From positions 1-27,939 of the forward strand of contig JBDHSU010000046.1 in NCBI GenBank assembly GCA_039808325.1: a stretch of 27,939 nucleotides of DNA. Direction: 5' to 3'. The notes under the pieces are model-generated. The model was not told the origin of the DNA and did no database searches. It worked only from the letters and a program-made list of their open reading frames with translations. The position numbers were made by a program, and so were the translations under genes. Shown here piece by piece: positions 8,905-16,054 of the stretch; the first letter of the stretch is position 1, and every line of letters starts with the position of its first letter. Source of the stretch: JAFKKS01 sp039808325 (GTDB taxonomy: Bacteria; Pseudomonadota; Alphaproteobacteria; Rhizobiales; Xanthobacteraceae).

Positions 8905-9318
8905 CTACGCTGGCTCGAGCCGGATCGGGTGCACGCCCTTGTAGAGCACCGTGCGGCCGAGTTCGTAGAGCCGTTCACCGCCCTCCACGATCGTGAGAAA
9001 ATGATTGCCAGCAAGCGGCCCCGCCTTGCTTGCGAAGCTCGTCGGCCCATAAGCGAGAAGAATCTCGGTTTCGCTCACGCCGCCAGGGTAGAGAATGATC
9101 TGCCCCGGCGCCGGGTGGCTCGTCGCGTTCTCGTAGCCGACGCCGAAGTCCAAATCGCCGAGCGGCATCCAAACCGCCTCCCCGCTCCAGCGCACATGCA
9201 CGATCTCGCTGACGAACGGGAGCGCGCGCGTGAAGGCCGCGCAAGTCTTGGGGGCCGCCTGAAGTTCCAGCTTCGCGACGAAAGAGAACGATCCGGCTGT
9301 AATCTTGAGACGATCCAT
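8905..9318 (-). CDS. DUF3830 family protein (cyclophilin-like fold)
   Basis: A 137-residue protein matching the DUF3830 family: PKTCAAF near residue 20, the conserved block IVHVRWSGEAVWMPLGDL, then NATSHPAPGQIILYPGG and NHFLTIVEGGERLYELGR. The family is regarded as cyclophilin-like and of unknown biochemical role; it is often found among amidohydrolase and ABC-importer genes in proteobacteria. I place the start at 9318 (MDRLKI) because GAAGGG sits nine bases upstream; longer starts would run into the MarR stop region. It lies 40 bases behind the MarR gene on the same strand, so the two probably share a transcript, and it converges with the second MmgE/PrpD gene. Confidence 0.75.
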   Translation of the reverse strand: MDRLKITAGSFSFVAKLELQAAPKTCAAFTRALPFVSEIVHVRWSGEAVWMPLGDLDFGVGYENATSHPAPGQIILYPGGVSETEILLAYGPTSFASKAGPLAGNHFLTIVEGGERLYELGRTVLYKGVHPIRLEPA

Positions 9319-9358
9319 AGGACGAAGCCCTTCAGGGATGGCGCGGAGACATAACCGC

Positions 9359-9970
9359 TCAAGCGGCGCCATGCTCCTTAATGGTTGACTTGTATTGCTG
9401 CAAGGCGACGGCCTTGTCACTGGAGGCGATGAGATCCTCCAAGATCTTTAGCAGCGCGTGAAATTGCTCTTTCGAGAGCGGCGCGAATTCAACATCGTTG
9501 ATCTCGCTTTGATACGGGGCGAGTTGTCGCAGCAGGGCTTTACCCTTGTCCGTGACAGCGAGCGCGATCCGGCGACGGTCGGCGGAATCCTGCGTCTTTT
9601 CGATCAAGCCCATGGCCTGAAGCTTGCTCGTGACCGTCGTCACGAACGCGCCGCTCATATGCAGGTGGTCGGCTACGGTCTTCACGTTGACGTCGCCGTC
9701 AAGGCCGAGGTGCCCGATCGAGATCAGGATCGTGTATTCGATCCCGGCGAGTCCGATCTGGCGCGCGTGGCCGTCGCGGATCGTTTCATGACGCGCCATG
9801 AACGCGAAGATGTTGTGCACCAGCCGGCGGAAGTCCCGATCCGTCCCGTTGTTCAGCAATTCGGGGCGCGAAATGGTCAAGGGAATCGATTCTTTCGCCA
9901 CCACGGATTTGATCGCGTCGCTGCGTTTCGCGGCTAATGTGCGCTCCATCTTATTCTTGTTCCGCGACAC
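9359..9970 (-). CDS. MarR family transcriptional regulator
   Basis: A 203-residue MarR-type winged-helix regulator. The domain covers roughly residues 50-170: FRRLVHNIFAF dimer helix, GIEYTILISIGHL, the HTH VKTVADHLHMSGAFVTTVTSKLQAMGLI, and the wing DSADRRRIALAVTDKG. The GTG at 9970 is chosen because GGGAGG lies six bases upstream; the ATG seven codons later has no good site. It is divergent from the flavin-reductase gene, and a perfect 14-base palindrome in the shared 227-base gap is a good candidate operator. By analogy with the family it would repress until an aromatic or acidic effector binds. It may control the flavin reductase, cupin and DUF3830 genes. Confidence 0.88.
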   Translation of the reverse strand: MSRNKNKMERTLAAKRSDAIKSVVAKESIPLTISRPELLNNGTDRDFRRLVHNIFAFMARHETIRDGHARQIGLAGIEYTILISIGHLGLDGDVNVKTVADHLHMSGAFVTTVTSKLQAMGLIEKTQDSADRRRIALAVTDKGKALLRQLAPYQSEINDVEFAPLSKEQFHALLKILEDLIASSDKAVALQQYKSTIKEHGAA

Positions 9971-10143
9971 GAATCGCCTCCCGGCTCTCACTCGTCTAAA
10001 GTTAGCGGACTTCGCCGCTGGGGCGTAAAGCACCCCCTGCGGCAGGCTGAAGGCTCCACGCAGTCGTGCCTGAAGGCGCACCGCACCAGCCGTCGGACGG
10101 CCCGCAAATCCGGCTTCAACTTCCGCCTGCCCACGGAAAGACT

Positions 10144-10173
10144 TTGTAACATAGCTATGTTTCATTGTATATT
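10144..10173 (+). promoter_or_regulatory. Promoter of flavin-reductase gene with MarR-type palindrome
   Basis: TTGTAA (10144-10149) and TATATT (10168-10173) with an 18-base spacer make a plausible sigma-70 promoter about 25 bases before the GTG. A perfect palindrome, AACATAGCTATGTT (10148-10161), fills most of the spacer, ideal for repression by a dimeric MarR protein whose gene is divergent. The rest of the 9971-10197 gap carries only a direct repeat CTGAAGGC and the ribosome sites. Confidence 0.55.
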
Positions 10174-10197
10174 GCCGGGGCGCAAAGAGGAATTTCC

Positions 10198-10731
10198 GTG
10201 TCCATCGATCTCCGAACATTCCGCAACGCGCTGGGCCAGTTTCCGACCGGCGTCGTGATCGCGACCGCACGCACGCGCGACGGGCAGCGCGTCGGAATGA
10301 CGATGAGTTCGTTCAATTCCGTCTCTCTCGACCCGCCGCTGGTCCTCTTCAGCGTGCATCGCCAGGCGCTGACATTCGCCGTTTGGCAGTCGATCGAGAA
10401 ATACGCCATCAATGTCTTGAACGAGGAGCAGGAGCAGCTCTCGAACCAGTTCGCGCGGGCGCACGGCGACAAATGGGGCGAGATCGAACCGCTCACCGGC
10501 AAGACCGGCGTTCCCATGATGCCGAACGCCGCCGTGGTGTTCGAGTGCGAGCCTTATGCGCGTTACGACGGCGGCGACCACGAGATTTTCGTCGGCCGCG
10601 TCGTGGCGCTGCATGAGCATGCCTTCAACCGCGGCCGCCCGCTGGTCTTTTTCGACGGCCGGTATCGCCAGCTCTCGAGTTCCGCATCGGCCCATACGCC
10701 GCCGCCCGACGTGCTACAATACGGGTGGTGA
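10198..10731 (+). CDS. Flavin reductase domain protein (HpaC/ActVB-like)
   Basis: A 177-residue NAD(P)H:flavin oxidoreductase of the FMN-binding split-barrel type. Visible landmarks are FRNALGQFPTGVVIATA at the N-terminus, MTMSSFNSVSLDPPLVLFSV, FAVNVL-like segment YAINVLNEEQEQLSNQFA, and GDHEIFVGRVVAL. Such proteins reduce free FAD/FMN for a separate oxygenase. The GTG at 10198 is preferred (AAAGAGG seven bases upstream) over ATG 10165, which lies in the promoter. An HpaB-type oxygenase that needs reduced FAD is encoded 1.7 kb away on the other strand, so this is its likely partner (inference). It is followed by a cupin gene 52 bases downstream. Confidence 0.88.
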   Translation: MSIDLRTFRNALGQFPTGVVIATARTRDGQRVGMTMSSFNSVSLDPPLVLFSVHRQALTFAVWQSIEKYAINVLNEEQEQLSNQFARAHGDKWGEIEPLTGKTGVPMMPNAAVVFECEPYARYDGGDHEIFVGRVVALHEHAFNRGRPLVFFDGRYRQLSSSASAHTPPPDVLQYGW

Positions 10732-10783
10732 CCCGAACGCACGGCTCCAGCGCACCGCAGTCGTCTCACGCAGGAAAAGCACC

Positions 10784-11164
10784 ATGGCTGTCAATAAAGA
10801 ACACAAGGAATTCCACGCGGTCGACATGTCCGCCGGCTGGGAAACGCCGCCCGGCTACCCTGCGGGCATTCAGCAGAAGATCTTGTCCGGCGCTCTCGAT
10901 GAGAAGAACAAGCGCGGCAGCCGCTCGCGCTTGTTGCGGTTTGCTCCCGGCGTGTTCACCACCGAACCGTTCGTTCACGACTACTGGGAAGAGGTCTATC
11001 TCGTGTCCGGCGATCTCACGGTCGGCAACGACAAGAAGGGCGAAGGCGGCACGGCGTTCGCGCCGAACACTTACGCGTCACGCCCGCCGGGCGCCTATCA
11101 TGGGCCGTTCAAGTCCAACGGCGGCTGCGTGCTGTTCGAAATTCACTATTTCGATCCGGTGTGA
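10784..11164 (+). CDS. Cupin domain protein
   Basis: A 126-residue single-domain cupin. Motif 1 is visible as TTEPFVHDYWEEVYLVSGDL (His and Glu candidates for metal binding), motif 2 as PPGAYHGPFKSNGG with its histidine. The first motif has one histidine instead of the usual HxH. AGGAAAAG precedes the ATG. It probably shares a transcript with the flavin reductase. It could be a small metal-dependent dioxygenase or a non-catalytic sensor; the sequence does not decide. Context suggests a step after ring oxygenation. Confidence 0.78.
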   Translation: MAVNKEHKEFHAVDMSAGWETPPGYPAGIQQKILSGALDEKNKRGSRSRLLRFAPGVFTTEPFVHDYWEEVYLVSGDLTVGNDKKGEGGTAFAPNTYASRPPGAYHGPFKSNGGCVLFEIHYFDPV

Positions 11165-11198
11165 TTTACACCGGGCGCATCTGTAGGCGGCGGATCGG

Positions 11199-12395
11199 CT
11201 AATGCGCGGCCGCCGCGAAATCCTGCGTCACATTCGATCGCACCACCCGCGCGCGGCGTGTCGTCGCCGGCGTATTGCGGCTGCGGCCGACGAAGCGCGG
11301 AACGCCGGCGGTGATGACGCCGCCGAGCGCCGCGATGTCGCCGTGCCTGATCGCCGCGAGCGCCGTTGACTGCGTACCGCCGTCCGGCGCATCGAGAAGA
11401 ACGATGTCGGCCGCAGCGCCCGCCTTCAGCAATCCGCTGTCGAGACGGTAGACGCGCGCGTTATTTCCCGTCGCGGCGCAGATCGCCTGCTCCGGCGCCA
11501 TTTCCGTCAGGCTCGACAGATGCGCGATCGTATAGAGCATGCCGAGCGGCATGATGCCGCTGCCGGTCGGCGTATCCGTCGCGATGATGAAGCGATCGAA
11601 CGCGCCGTGCTGCATGGCGAGCCGGCCGCACAGCAGCGTCGTGCGCAGATTGCCGGCGGTGCACACCTGCAGCGCCATCTCGCTTTCCTTGATGACGCGC
11701 TCGAAGTCGGCGTCCGGCATCGCCGTCGGCCCGCCGTTGATATGAAACGAGACGTGCGGGTGCATCTTGAGCAGATGATCGCCGGTGATCGCGCCCGATC
11801 CCGGGATCGACGAACCGCCGGTGTGACAGGTGGTGATCAGGCCCGCCGCCTTCGCATCCGCCACCAGCGGCACGTAGTCGTAGGCCGTTTTCACCCCGCC
11901 GAAACCGGCCTTCGCAAGCTTCACGCCTTTCGCCGCAAGCTCGGTGAAATCGTCCTTCTTCAGTCCCGGCTCGAGAATGACTGAGCCGGCGACGACGCGC
12001 ATGCCGCCCGGCCGGTACTCGGCAAAGCAGCGCTGCGCCGCAACCGCGAGCGCCTTGACTCCCTCGACATCGCGCGGCCGGCCCGGCACGTGCGCCTCGG
12101 ACGCCGAGATCGACGTCGTCACGCCGCCGTGCAGATAGCTCTCGAGATAGCCGACGGTGCGCTGGCGCGGCGTGTAGTCGCCGAAGGTGATGTGGACATG
12201 GGAATCGATCAGGCCGGGAACCGCCGTCATGCCGCCCGCGTCGATGACGACATCCGCCGCCTCGACAGCGGCCGATGATGCCGTCCCGACGCTGACGATC
12301 TTTCCGGCCTCCGTCAGGATCGTGTCGCCCGCCGCCTTCGGGTCATGCCAATCACCGGAAACGATCTCGCCGAGATTGGTGACTGCGATTCTCAT
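11199..12395 (-). CDS. Amidohydrolase, enamidase-like
   Basis: A 398-residue amidohydrolase-superfamily enzyme that strongly recalls enamidase of Eubacterium barkeri, which hydrolyses 6-oxo-1,4,5,6-tetrahydronicotinate to 2-formylglutarate. Shared features include IVSGD near the start, GLIDSHVHITFGDYTPRQRT (metal ligands H66 and H68), LHGGVTTSISA, TCHTGGSSIPGSG (H191), HINGGPTA (H218), the aspartate in ATDTPTGSG (D274), and a C-terminal SRNTP tail. At the bridging-ligand position my alignment from memory gives K162 where the E. barkeri enzyme has glutamate, so a carbamylated lysine is possible. GGAGTGAGG precedes the ATG. Last gene of a three-gene operon with an HpaB oxygenase, 15 bases downstream of it. 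Likely substrate is a cyclic enamide made by that oxygenase; identity unknown. Confidence 0.82.
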   Translation of the reverse strand: MRIAVTNLGEIVSGDWHDPKAAGDTILTEAGKIVSVGTASSAAVEAADVVIDAGGMTAVPGLIDSHVHITFGDYTPRQRTVGYLESYLHGGVTTSISASEAHVPGRPRDVEGVKALAVAAQRCFAEYRPGGMRVVAGSVILEPGLKKDDFTELAAKGVKLAKAGFGGVKTAYDYVPLVADAKAAGLITTCHTGGSSIPGSGAITGDHLLKMHPHVSFHINGGPTAMPDADFERVIKESEMALQVCTAGNLRTTLLCGRLAMQHGAFDRFIIATDTPTGSGIMPLGMLYTIAHLSSLTEMAPEQAICAATGNNARVYRLDSGLLKAGAAADIVLLDAPDGGTQSTALAAIRHGDIAALGGVITAGVPRFVGRSRNTPATTRRARVVRSNVTQDFAAAAH

Positions 12396-12410
12396 GACGC
12401 CTCACTCCGT

Positions 12411-13889
12411 TCAGTGCTTGGACGCGGCCAATTCGTCGGCGAGGTTATACGTGCCGAGCAGATGCTCGACCATCCCGGTGGCCGAGTTCCAATCGTAAGT
12501 GCGGAAGCTGTGGCCCGCCGTCACGAACCGCGCCCCGGCATAGAACATCTCGTACTGCTGGTGACGCGAGCCGAACTCCGAGCCGATGGCGTCCCAGCAA
12601 GCCTTGAGGAATTTGACCTTGTCCTCCGGCGCCATGCTGGCCGCGCGCTGCGTCGTATGGATGATCTTCTTCAGTGCCGGGTCTTTGAAATCCTCGATCG
12701 AGGACGGCAGCATGATCAGCGCGCCGCCGGACAACTCGCGAATCGCGGTGACGAACTGCGGATAGAGATCCTGCGTCAGCACTTGCGCCGCGTACATGAA
12801 GTGCTTGTTCGGCACCCAGTAGTCGCCGTATTTCGAACCGCTCGCCTCCATGCCGGAGAGCATCGCCTCCACCATGCTGGCCTGCGCGGCCATGTAACCG
12901 AGCTTCTCGCTGACGGAAGGAATCTTCGTCGTTCCGATCGCTTCCGTCAGACGCCGCGCCAAGCCGGCAAGGAACTTGATCTTCACGGAGAGACGAATCT
13001 GCGCCTGATAGTTCTGGTAGGAATGGCCCTGCGTCTCGTGGAACTGCTGGCGGCACATGTCGGGATCGCGGTAGACGAAGATGCGATCCCACGGCACTTT
13101 CACGTCATCGAAATAGACGAGCGCATCGTTCTCGTCGAAGCGCGACGAGAGCGGATTGTCGAAGATCGACACCGCCGAGGACTCGTAGGACTTGCGAGAG
13201 AGAACGCGAATTCCCTTGGCGTTCATCGGCAGCGCGCAGGAGAAGGCGAGATCTTCCTCGCCGGGCTTGAGCGGTTGCAGGTTCGCGACCAGGACCTCGT
13301 TCGCCATGATCGAGCTCGTGCCGAGCATCTTGGCCCCGCGGATGGTGATGCCGCCGGAATCCTCATCCACGATCCGCGCGACCAGGTCGTCCGCCTGCTC
13401 CCCCCAATCCTTGGAGCGCTCCGCCTGCGGATTGATGATGACGTAGGTGAGGAAGACGTCGTTCTTGGCCGCGTAGTCGAAATAGTCGACCAGAGCCTTC
13501 GCGCGGTCGGGGCTGTGCTTGCGGAAGATGTCGATGCCCATGCGCTGGCCGACGAGCGCCGAGGCGACGTGGTCGGGCGAGCGCCCCATGAAGCCGTAGG
13601 AGAGCCGCGCCCACGCCTGCAGCGCCTTGCGGCGTTGGACCATTTCCTCGTAGTTGCGCGGCATCTGCCAGGCGCGGTTGACGCGTCGGGTCGAGCCCTC
13701 CGGCATGAACGTCATCAGCTCGACGTTCTCGGGCCGGGCCTGGAAGTCATAAAGCGCGGCCGCGGAGCGCACGGCGTTTTTGAATGCCGGATGCGTCGTG
13801 ACGTCCGGCACCAGCTTCCCCTCGATATAAACGGTTCGGCCGTCTTTCAGCGAAGCGATGTGCTCCGCGCCCGTTTTCGCAACCGCCAT
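12411..13889 (-). CDS. HpaB-family FADH2-dependent monooxygenase (4-hydroxyphenylacetate 3-hydroxylase family)
   Basis: A 492-residue large component of a two-component flavin monooxygenase. Family landmarks: DGRTVYIEGKLVPDVTTHPAF at the N-terminus, ARLSYGFMGRSPDH (~residue 95), LTYVIINPQAERSK, ITIRGAKMLGTSS, and FDENDALVYFDDVKVPWDRIF. It lacks the cysteine/histidine set for a 4Fe-4S cluster, so it is not a 4-hydroxybutyryl-CoA dehydratase. The start at 13889 follows a GAGGAGGAA site. Known relatives hydroxylate phenols, and some act on N-heterocyclic acids such as pyrrole-2-carboxylate. Coupling to an enamidase gene favours a heterocyclic substrate. FADH2 would come from the reductase at 10198-10731. 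Confidence 0.87.
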   Translation of the reverse strand: MAVAKTGAEHIASLKDGRTVYIEGKLVPDVTTHPAFKNAVRSAAALYDFQARPENVELMTFMPEGSTRRVNRAWQMPRNYEEMVQRRKALQAWARLSYGFMGRSPDHVASALVGQRMGIDIFRKHSPDRAKALVDYFDYAAKNDVFLTYVIINPQAERSKDWGEQADDLVARIVDEDSGGITIRGAKMLGTSSIMANEVLVANLQPLKPGEEDLAFSCALPMNAKGIRVLSRKSYESSAVSIFDNPLSSRFDENDALVYFDDVKVPWDRIFVYRDPDMCRQQFHETQGHSYQNYQAQIRLSVKIKFLAGLARRLTEAIGTTKIPSVSEKLGYMAAQASMVEAMLSGMEASGSKYGDYWVPNKHFMYAAQVLTQDLYPQFVTAIRELSGGALIMLPSSIEDFKDPALKKIIHTTQRAASMAPEDKVKFLKACWDAIGSEFGSRHQQYEMFYAGARFVTAGHSFRTYDWNSATGMVEHLLGTYNLADELAASKH

Positions 13890-13931
13890 GGCAAGTTCCT
13901 CCTCGAGGCCGGGCCTCTTCTCCACGCCGCC

Positions 13932-14504
13932 TCAAACGAGGCCGTCGACGCCCTTGATGTCGCCGGCGGCAAGCCCGCCGACGCGGCTGTGCGGACGCCC
14001 GCGCGTCGCATAGACGGCGATGATGGCGATCTCATCGGGGCGCGGCGCGTCATGCAGCGTGATGGTCATGCCGTCGTAATGCGAGCGAACATAAAGCGCG
14101 TCCTTATGCGCGAGCGGGATGTCGATCGTTACGCCGGGGGCCGCCCGCTTCGTCATCGACGAAATCCAGGCCTTTCCGCCGCCGATCGCGTCGCGCATGA
14201 CGTTGCCGAACACCGTCGTCAGCATCGCGTTGCCGTGCTCCTGCTCGCCGTTGATGCCGACAACCGCCGCCTTGCCGTAGCTCACGGCCTTGTCGGGAGA
14301 GAGCAACCCGACGGCGATGCCACAAATCTCGCGGCCGATGGCCTCGCTCGCTTTGGTCAGCGACGACAGATCACTCTCGAATTTTCCCGCGAAGGGATTG
14401 TCGACGATGGCGACGGCCGCCGCCTTGCGCAGCCGCGGCGCGACATCGCGTCCCGCTTCGCTGCGAACTTCGTCGAGAAACGTAATCACGCGCTTGATTT
14501 TCAT
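13932..14504 (-). CDS. DUF1185 / 'amino acid synthesis' family protein
   Basis: A 190-residue protein of PF06684 type: KIKRVITFLDEVRSEAGR at the start, VAIVDNPFAGKFESDL, ASEAIGREICGIA, YGKAAVVGINGEQEHGNAMLT, and VRSHYDGMTITLHDAPRPDEI. Members have been solved structurally (a chorismate-mutase-like fold, from memory) but have no established reaction. The start at 14504 follows AGGA six bases upstream. It leads the operon DUF1185-oxygenase-enamidase, with 42 bases to the oxygenase gene. Its constant presence next to ring-opening enzymes would suggest a hydrolase or isomerase step in the same pathway; this is inference only. Confidence 0.82.
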   Translation of the reverse strand: MKIKRVITFLDEVRSEAGRDVAPRLRKAAAVAIVDNPFAGKFESDLSSLTKASEAIGREICGIAVGLLSPDKAVSYGKAAVVGINGEQEHGNAMLTTVFGNVMRDAIGGGKAWISSMTKRAAPGVTIDIPLAHKDALYVRSHYDGMTITLHDAPRPDEIAIIAVYATRGRPHSRVGGLAAGDIKGVDGLV

Positions 14505-14534
14505 GGCCGATCCTGCCCCATCGCAATTCATTGG

Positions 14535-14577
14535 CTTCGAGAATGACGCAACAGTTAACTTCGAGAATTACATAACA
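14535..14577. promoter_or_regulatory. Tandem direct repeats in divergent promoter
   Basis: Two 19-base direct repeats, CTTCGAGAATGACGCAACA (14535-14553) and CTTCGAGAATTACATAACA (14559-14577), match at 16 of 19 positions with a 24-base period. They lie 30 bases before the DUF1185 start and about 170 bases before the binding-protein start, so a regulator bound here could coordinate both transcripts. No regulator gene is adjacent apart from the MarR gene 4.6 kb away. Further right, GGCTA/TAGCC (14596-14613) is followed by TATTTTT, a very short terminator-like hairpin. Nothing else stands out in the 243-base gap. Confidence 0.5.
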
Positions 14578-14747
14578 AATGAAGCTTTTCAAGCTGGCTA
14601 ACTGATGCTAGCCTATTTTTGGCCGAGCGTGGAAAAGAGGCAACCGATCAAGACCGCGAACCCGCGCGTGGCCGGCGCATGATGCGCCTTCAGCGAAGCC
14701 GCGGATTGGCCGTAACGGTGACGTCGAAGCCGATGGGGAGAATGTGC

Positions 14748-15980
14748 ATGACGACAGACTGGAATAGGAAGCTTGGGTCCGCCGCGCTCTGCGCCGTGAT
14801 CGCCGGGGCTTTGTTCGCCGGCGCGCCAGGCGTCGCTCAGAGTCAGGAGATCGTGCTGGGCGCCATCGTGCCGAGCAGCGGCCCGTTCGCCGAATGGGGC
14901 CGCGCCAACACCGCGACCTTACAGATGGTCGAGAAGCAGGTGAACGCCGCCGGCGGCATCAACGGCGCGAAACTGCGTATCGTCATTCTCGACGATGCCG
15001 CGAAGCCGGCGCAGGCGACCAACAACCTCCGCAAGCTCGCGGGCGACGACAAGGTTCTCGCCGTCGCGGGCCCTCTCACAAGCAGCGCGGCGGAAGTCAC
15101 CTTCCCGGTCGCCAATGAGATGAAGGTGGTCTCGACCTCGCAAGCCTCCTCGAAGCCGGGCGTCGCGAAAAACAACCGGCCTTGGGCGTTCCGCAACACG
15201 ATCGACGAAGGCGTCCTCGGCCGCACCACGGTCCCCTATTTCAAGAAGGCCTTCAACGTGAAGACCGTCGCGATCATCTACGACGCCAAGGACGCGACGG
15301 CGGCGACGGTCGGCAGCAAGATCATGCCCGCCCTGATGAAGGAAAACGACATCAAGGTGCTCAACGAGAACGATCCGCTCTCGTTCAATACCGGTGACCT
15401 CGACGTTAGTGCCCAGATCACGAAACTGAAATCGCTCAATCCCGACGGCGTCGTCGTGAGCGCGGACTACAGCCAGGGCGTCACCGTGATCCGCGAAATG
15501 AAGCGCCAGGGCCTGATCAAGCCGGTGGTCGGATCGACGCAGCTCATCTCCTCCGCCATCCTCAAGGCGGCTCCGGAAATCGCGATCGTCGCGCCGGCCA
15601 CGTTCTACGCCACCATGAAGGGGGAAAAGGCGGAGAAGTTCGTCAAGGAGCTTCAGCCGATCTTGCGCAGCACGTCGGGCCTGCCGAAGGACATCGAGCC
15701 CAGCATGTATGACGCCAACATCTACGAAATCGTCAGCATGTATATCGATGCCGTCAAGAAAGCCGGCATAACCGGTAAGCCGGAAACCCTCGAGGCGGAT
15801 CGCGTCAAGATCCGCGACAGCATGACGAAACTCGTCGGCTTCCCCGGCCTCGGCGGTCCGATCGGCTTCAACGACGACGGCGACGCCATCAAGGCGTTCT
15901 ACATCGTGCAGGGGCAAAACGGCACCTGGGAATCCAAGGTGCGCGGCTGCAGCACCGCGCCCGGCCACGCCGGCTGCTGA
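14748..15980 (+). CDS. livK: Branched-chain amino acid-type ABC substrate-binding protein
   Basis: A 410-residue periplasmic binding protein of the Peripla_BP_6 (LivJ/LivK) type. Signal peptide of about 34 residues (ALCAVIAGALFAGAPGVAQS core), then EIVLGAIVPSSGPFAEWG and VNAAGGINGAKLRIVILDDAAKPAQA, classic for the family. GGGGAG lies seven bases before ATG 14748. It ends with an unusual two-cysteine tail (GCSTAPGHAGC). The LivHMGF genes follow after 74 bases, giving a complete importer. In alphaproteobacteria this type often carries aromatic or heterocyclic acids rather than leucine, and the divergent oxygenase/enamidase operon suggests it imports that pathway's substrate. Confidence 0.85.
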   Translation: MTTDWNRKLGSAALCAVIAGALFAGAPGVAQSQEIVLGAIVPSSGPFAEWGRANTATLQMVEKQVNAAGGINGAKLRIVILDDAAKPAQATNNLRKLAGDDKVLAVAGPLTSSAAEVTFPVANEMKVVSTSQASSKPGVAKNNRPWAFRNTIDEGVLGRTTVPYFKKAFNVKTVAIIYDAKDATAATVGSKIMPALMKENDIKVLNENDPLSFNTGDLDVSAQITKLKSLNPDGVVVSADYSQGVTVIREMKRQGLIKPVVGSTQLISSAILKAAPEIAIVAPATFYATMKGEKAEKFVKELQPILRSTSGLPKDIEPSMYDANIYEIVSMYIDAVKKAGITGKPETLEADRVKIRDSMTKLVGFPGLGGPIGFNDDGDAIKAFYIVQGQNGTWESKVRGCSTAPGHAGC

Positions 15981-16000
15981 TATAAGGAAGGCGGGGCGCG

Positions 16001-16018
16001 CGGCCGTTCCCGCGGCCG
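16001..16018 (+). terminator. GC-rich hairpin between binding-protein and permease genes
   Basis: CGGCCG (16001-16006) pairs with CGGCCG (16013-16018) over a six-base loop. There is no U-tract. A hairpin at this place is common in Liv operons, where it lowers permease relative to binding-protein expression, but the stem is short and I hold it lightly. Confidence 0.25.
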
Positions 16019-16054
16019 AGCGTCCCTTCGCAGCCTTAAGCGACGGGAATAGTC

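Noticed and set aside
12411..13889. 4-hydroxybutyryl-CoA dehydratase instead of a monooxygenase
   Set aside because: Same fold, but the cysteine/histidine ligands for the 4Fe-4S cluster are missing and a flavin reductase is nearby.
12345..14546. Long plus-strand open frame (733 codons) across the enamidase/oxygenase/DUF1185 operon
   Set aside because: Antisense to three recognised genes, Arg/His/Asp-rich, no domain; a shadow frame.
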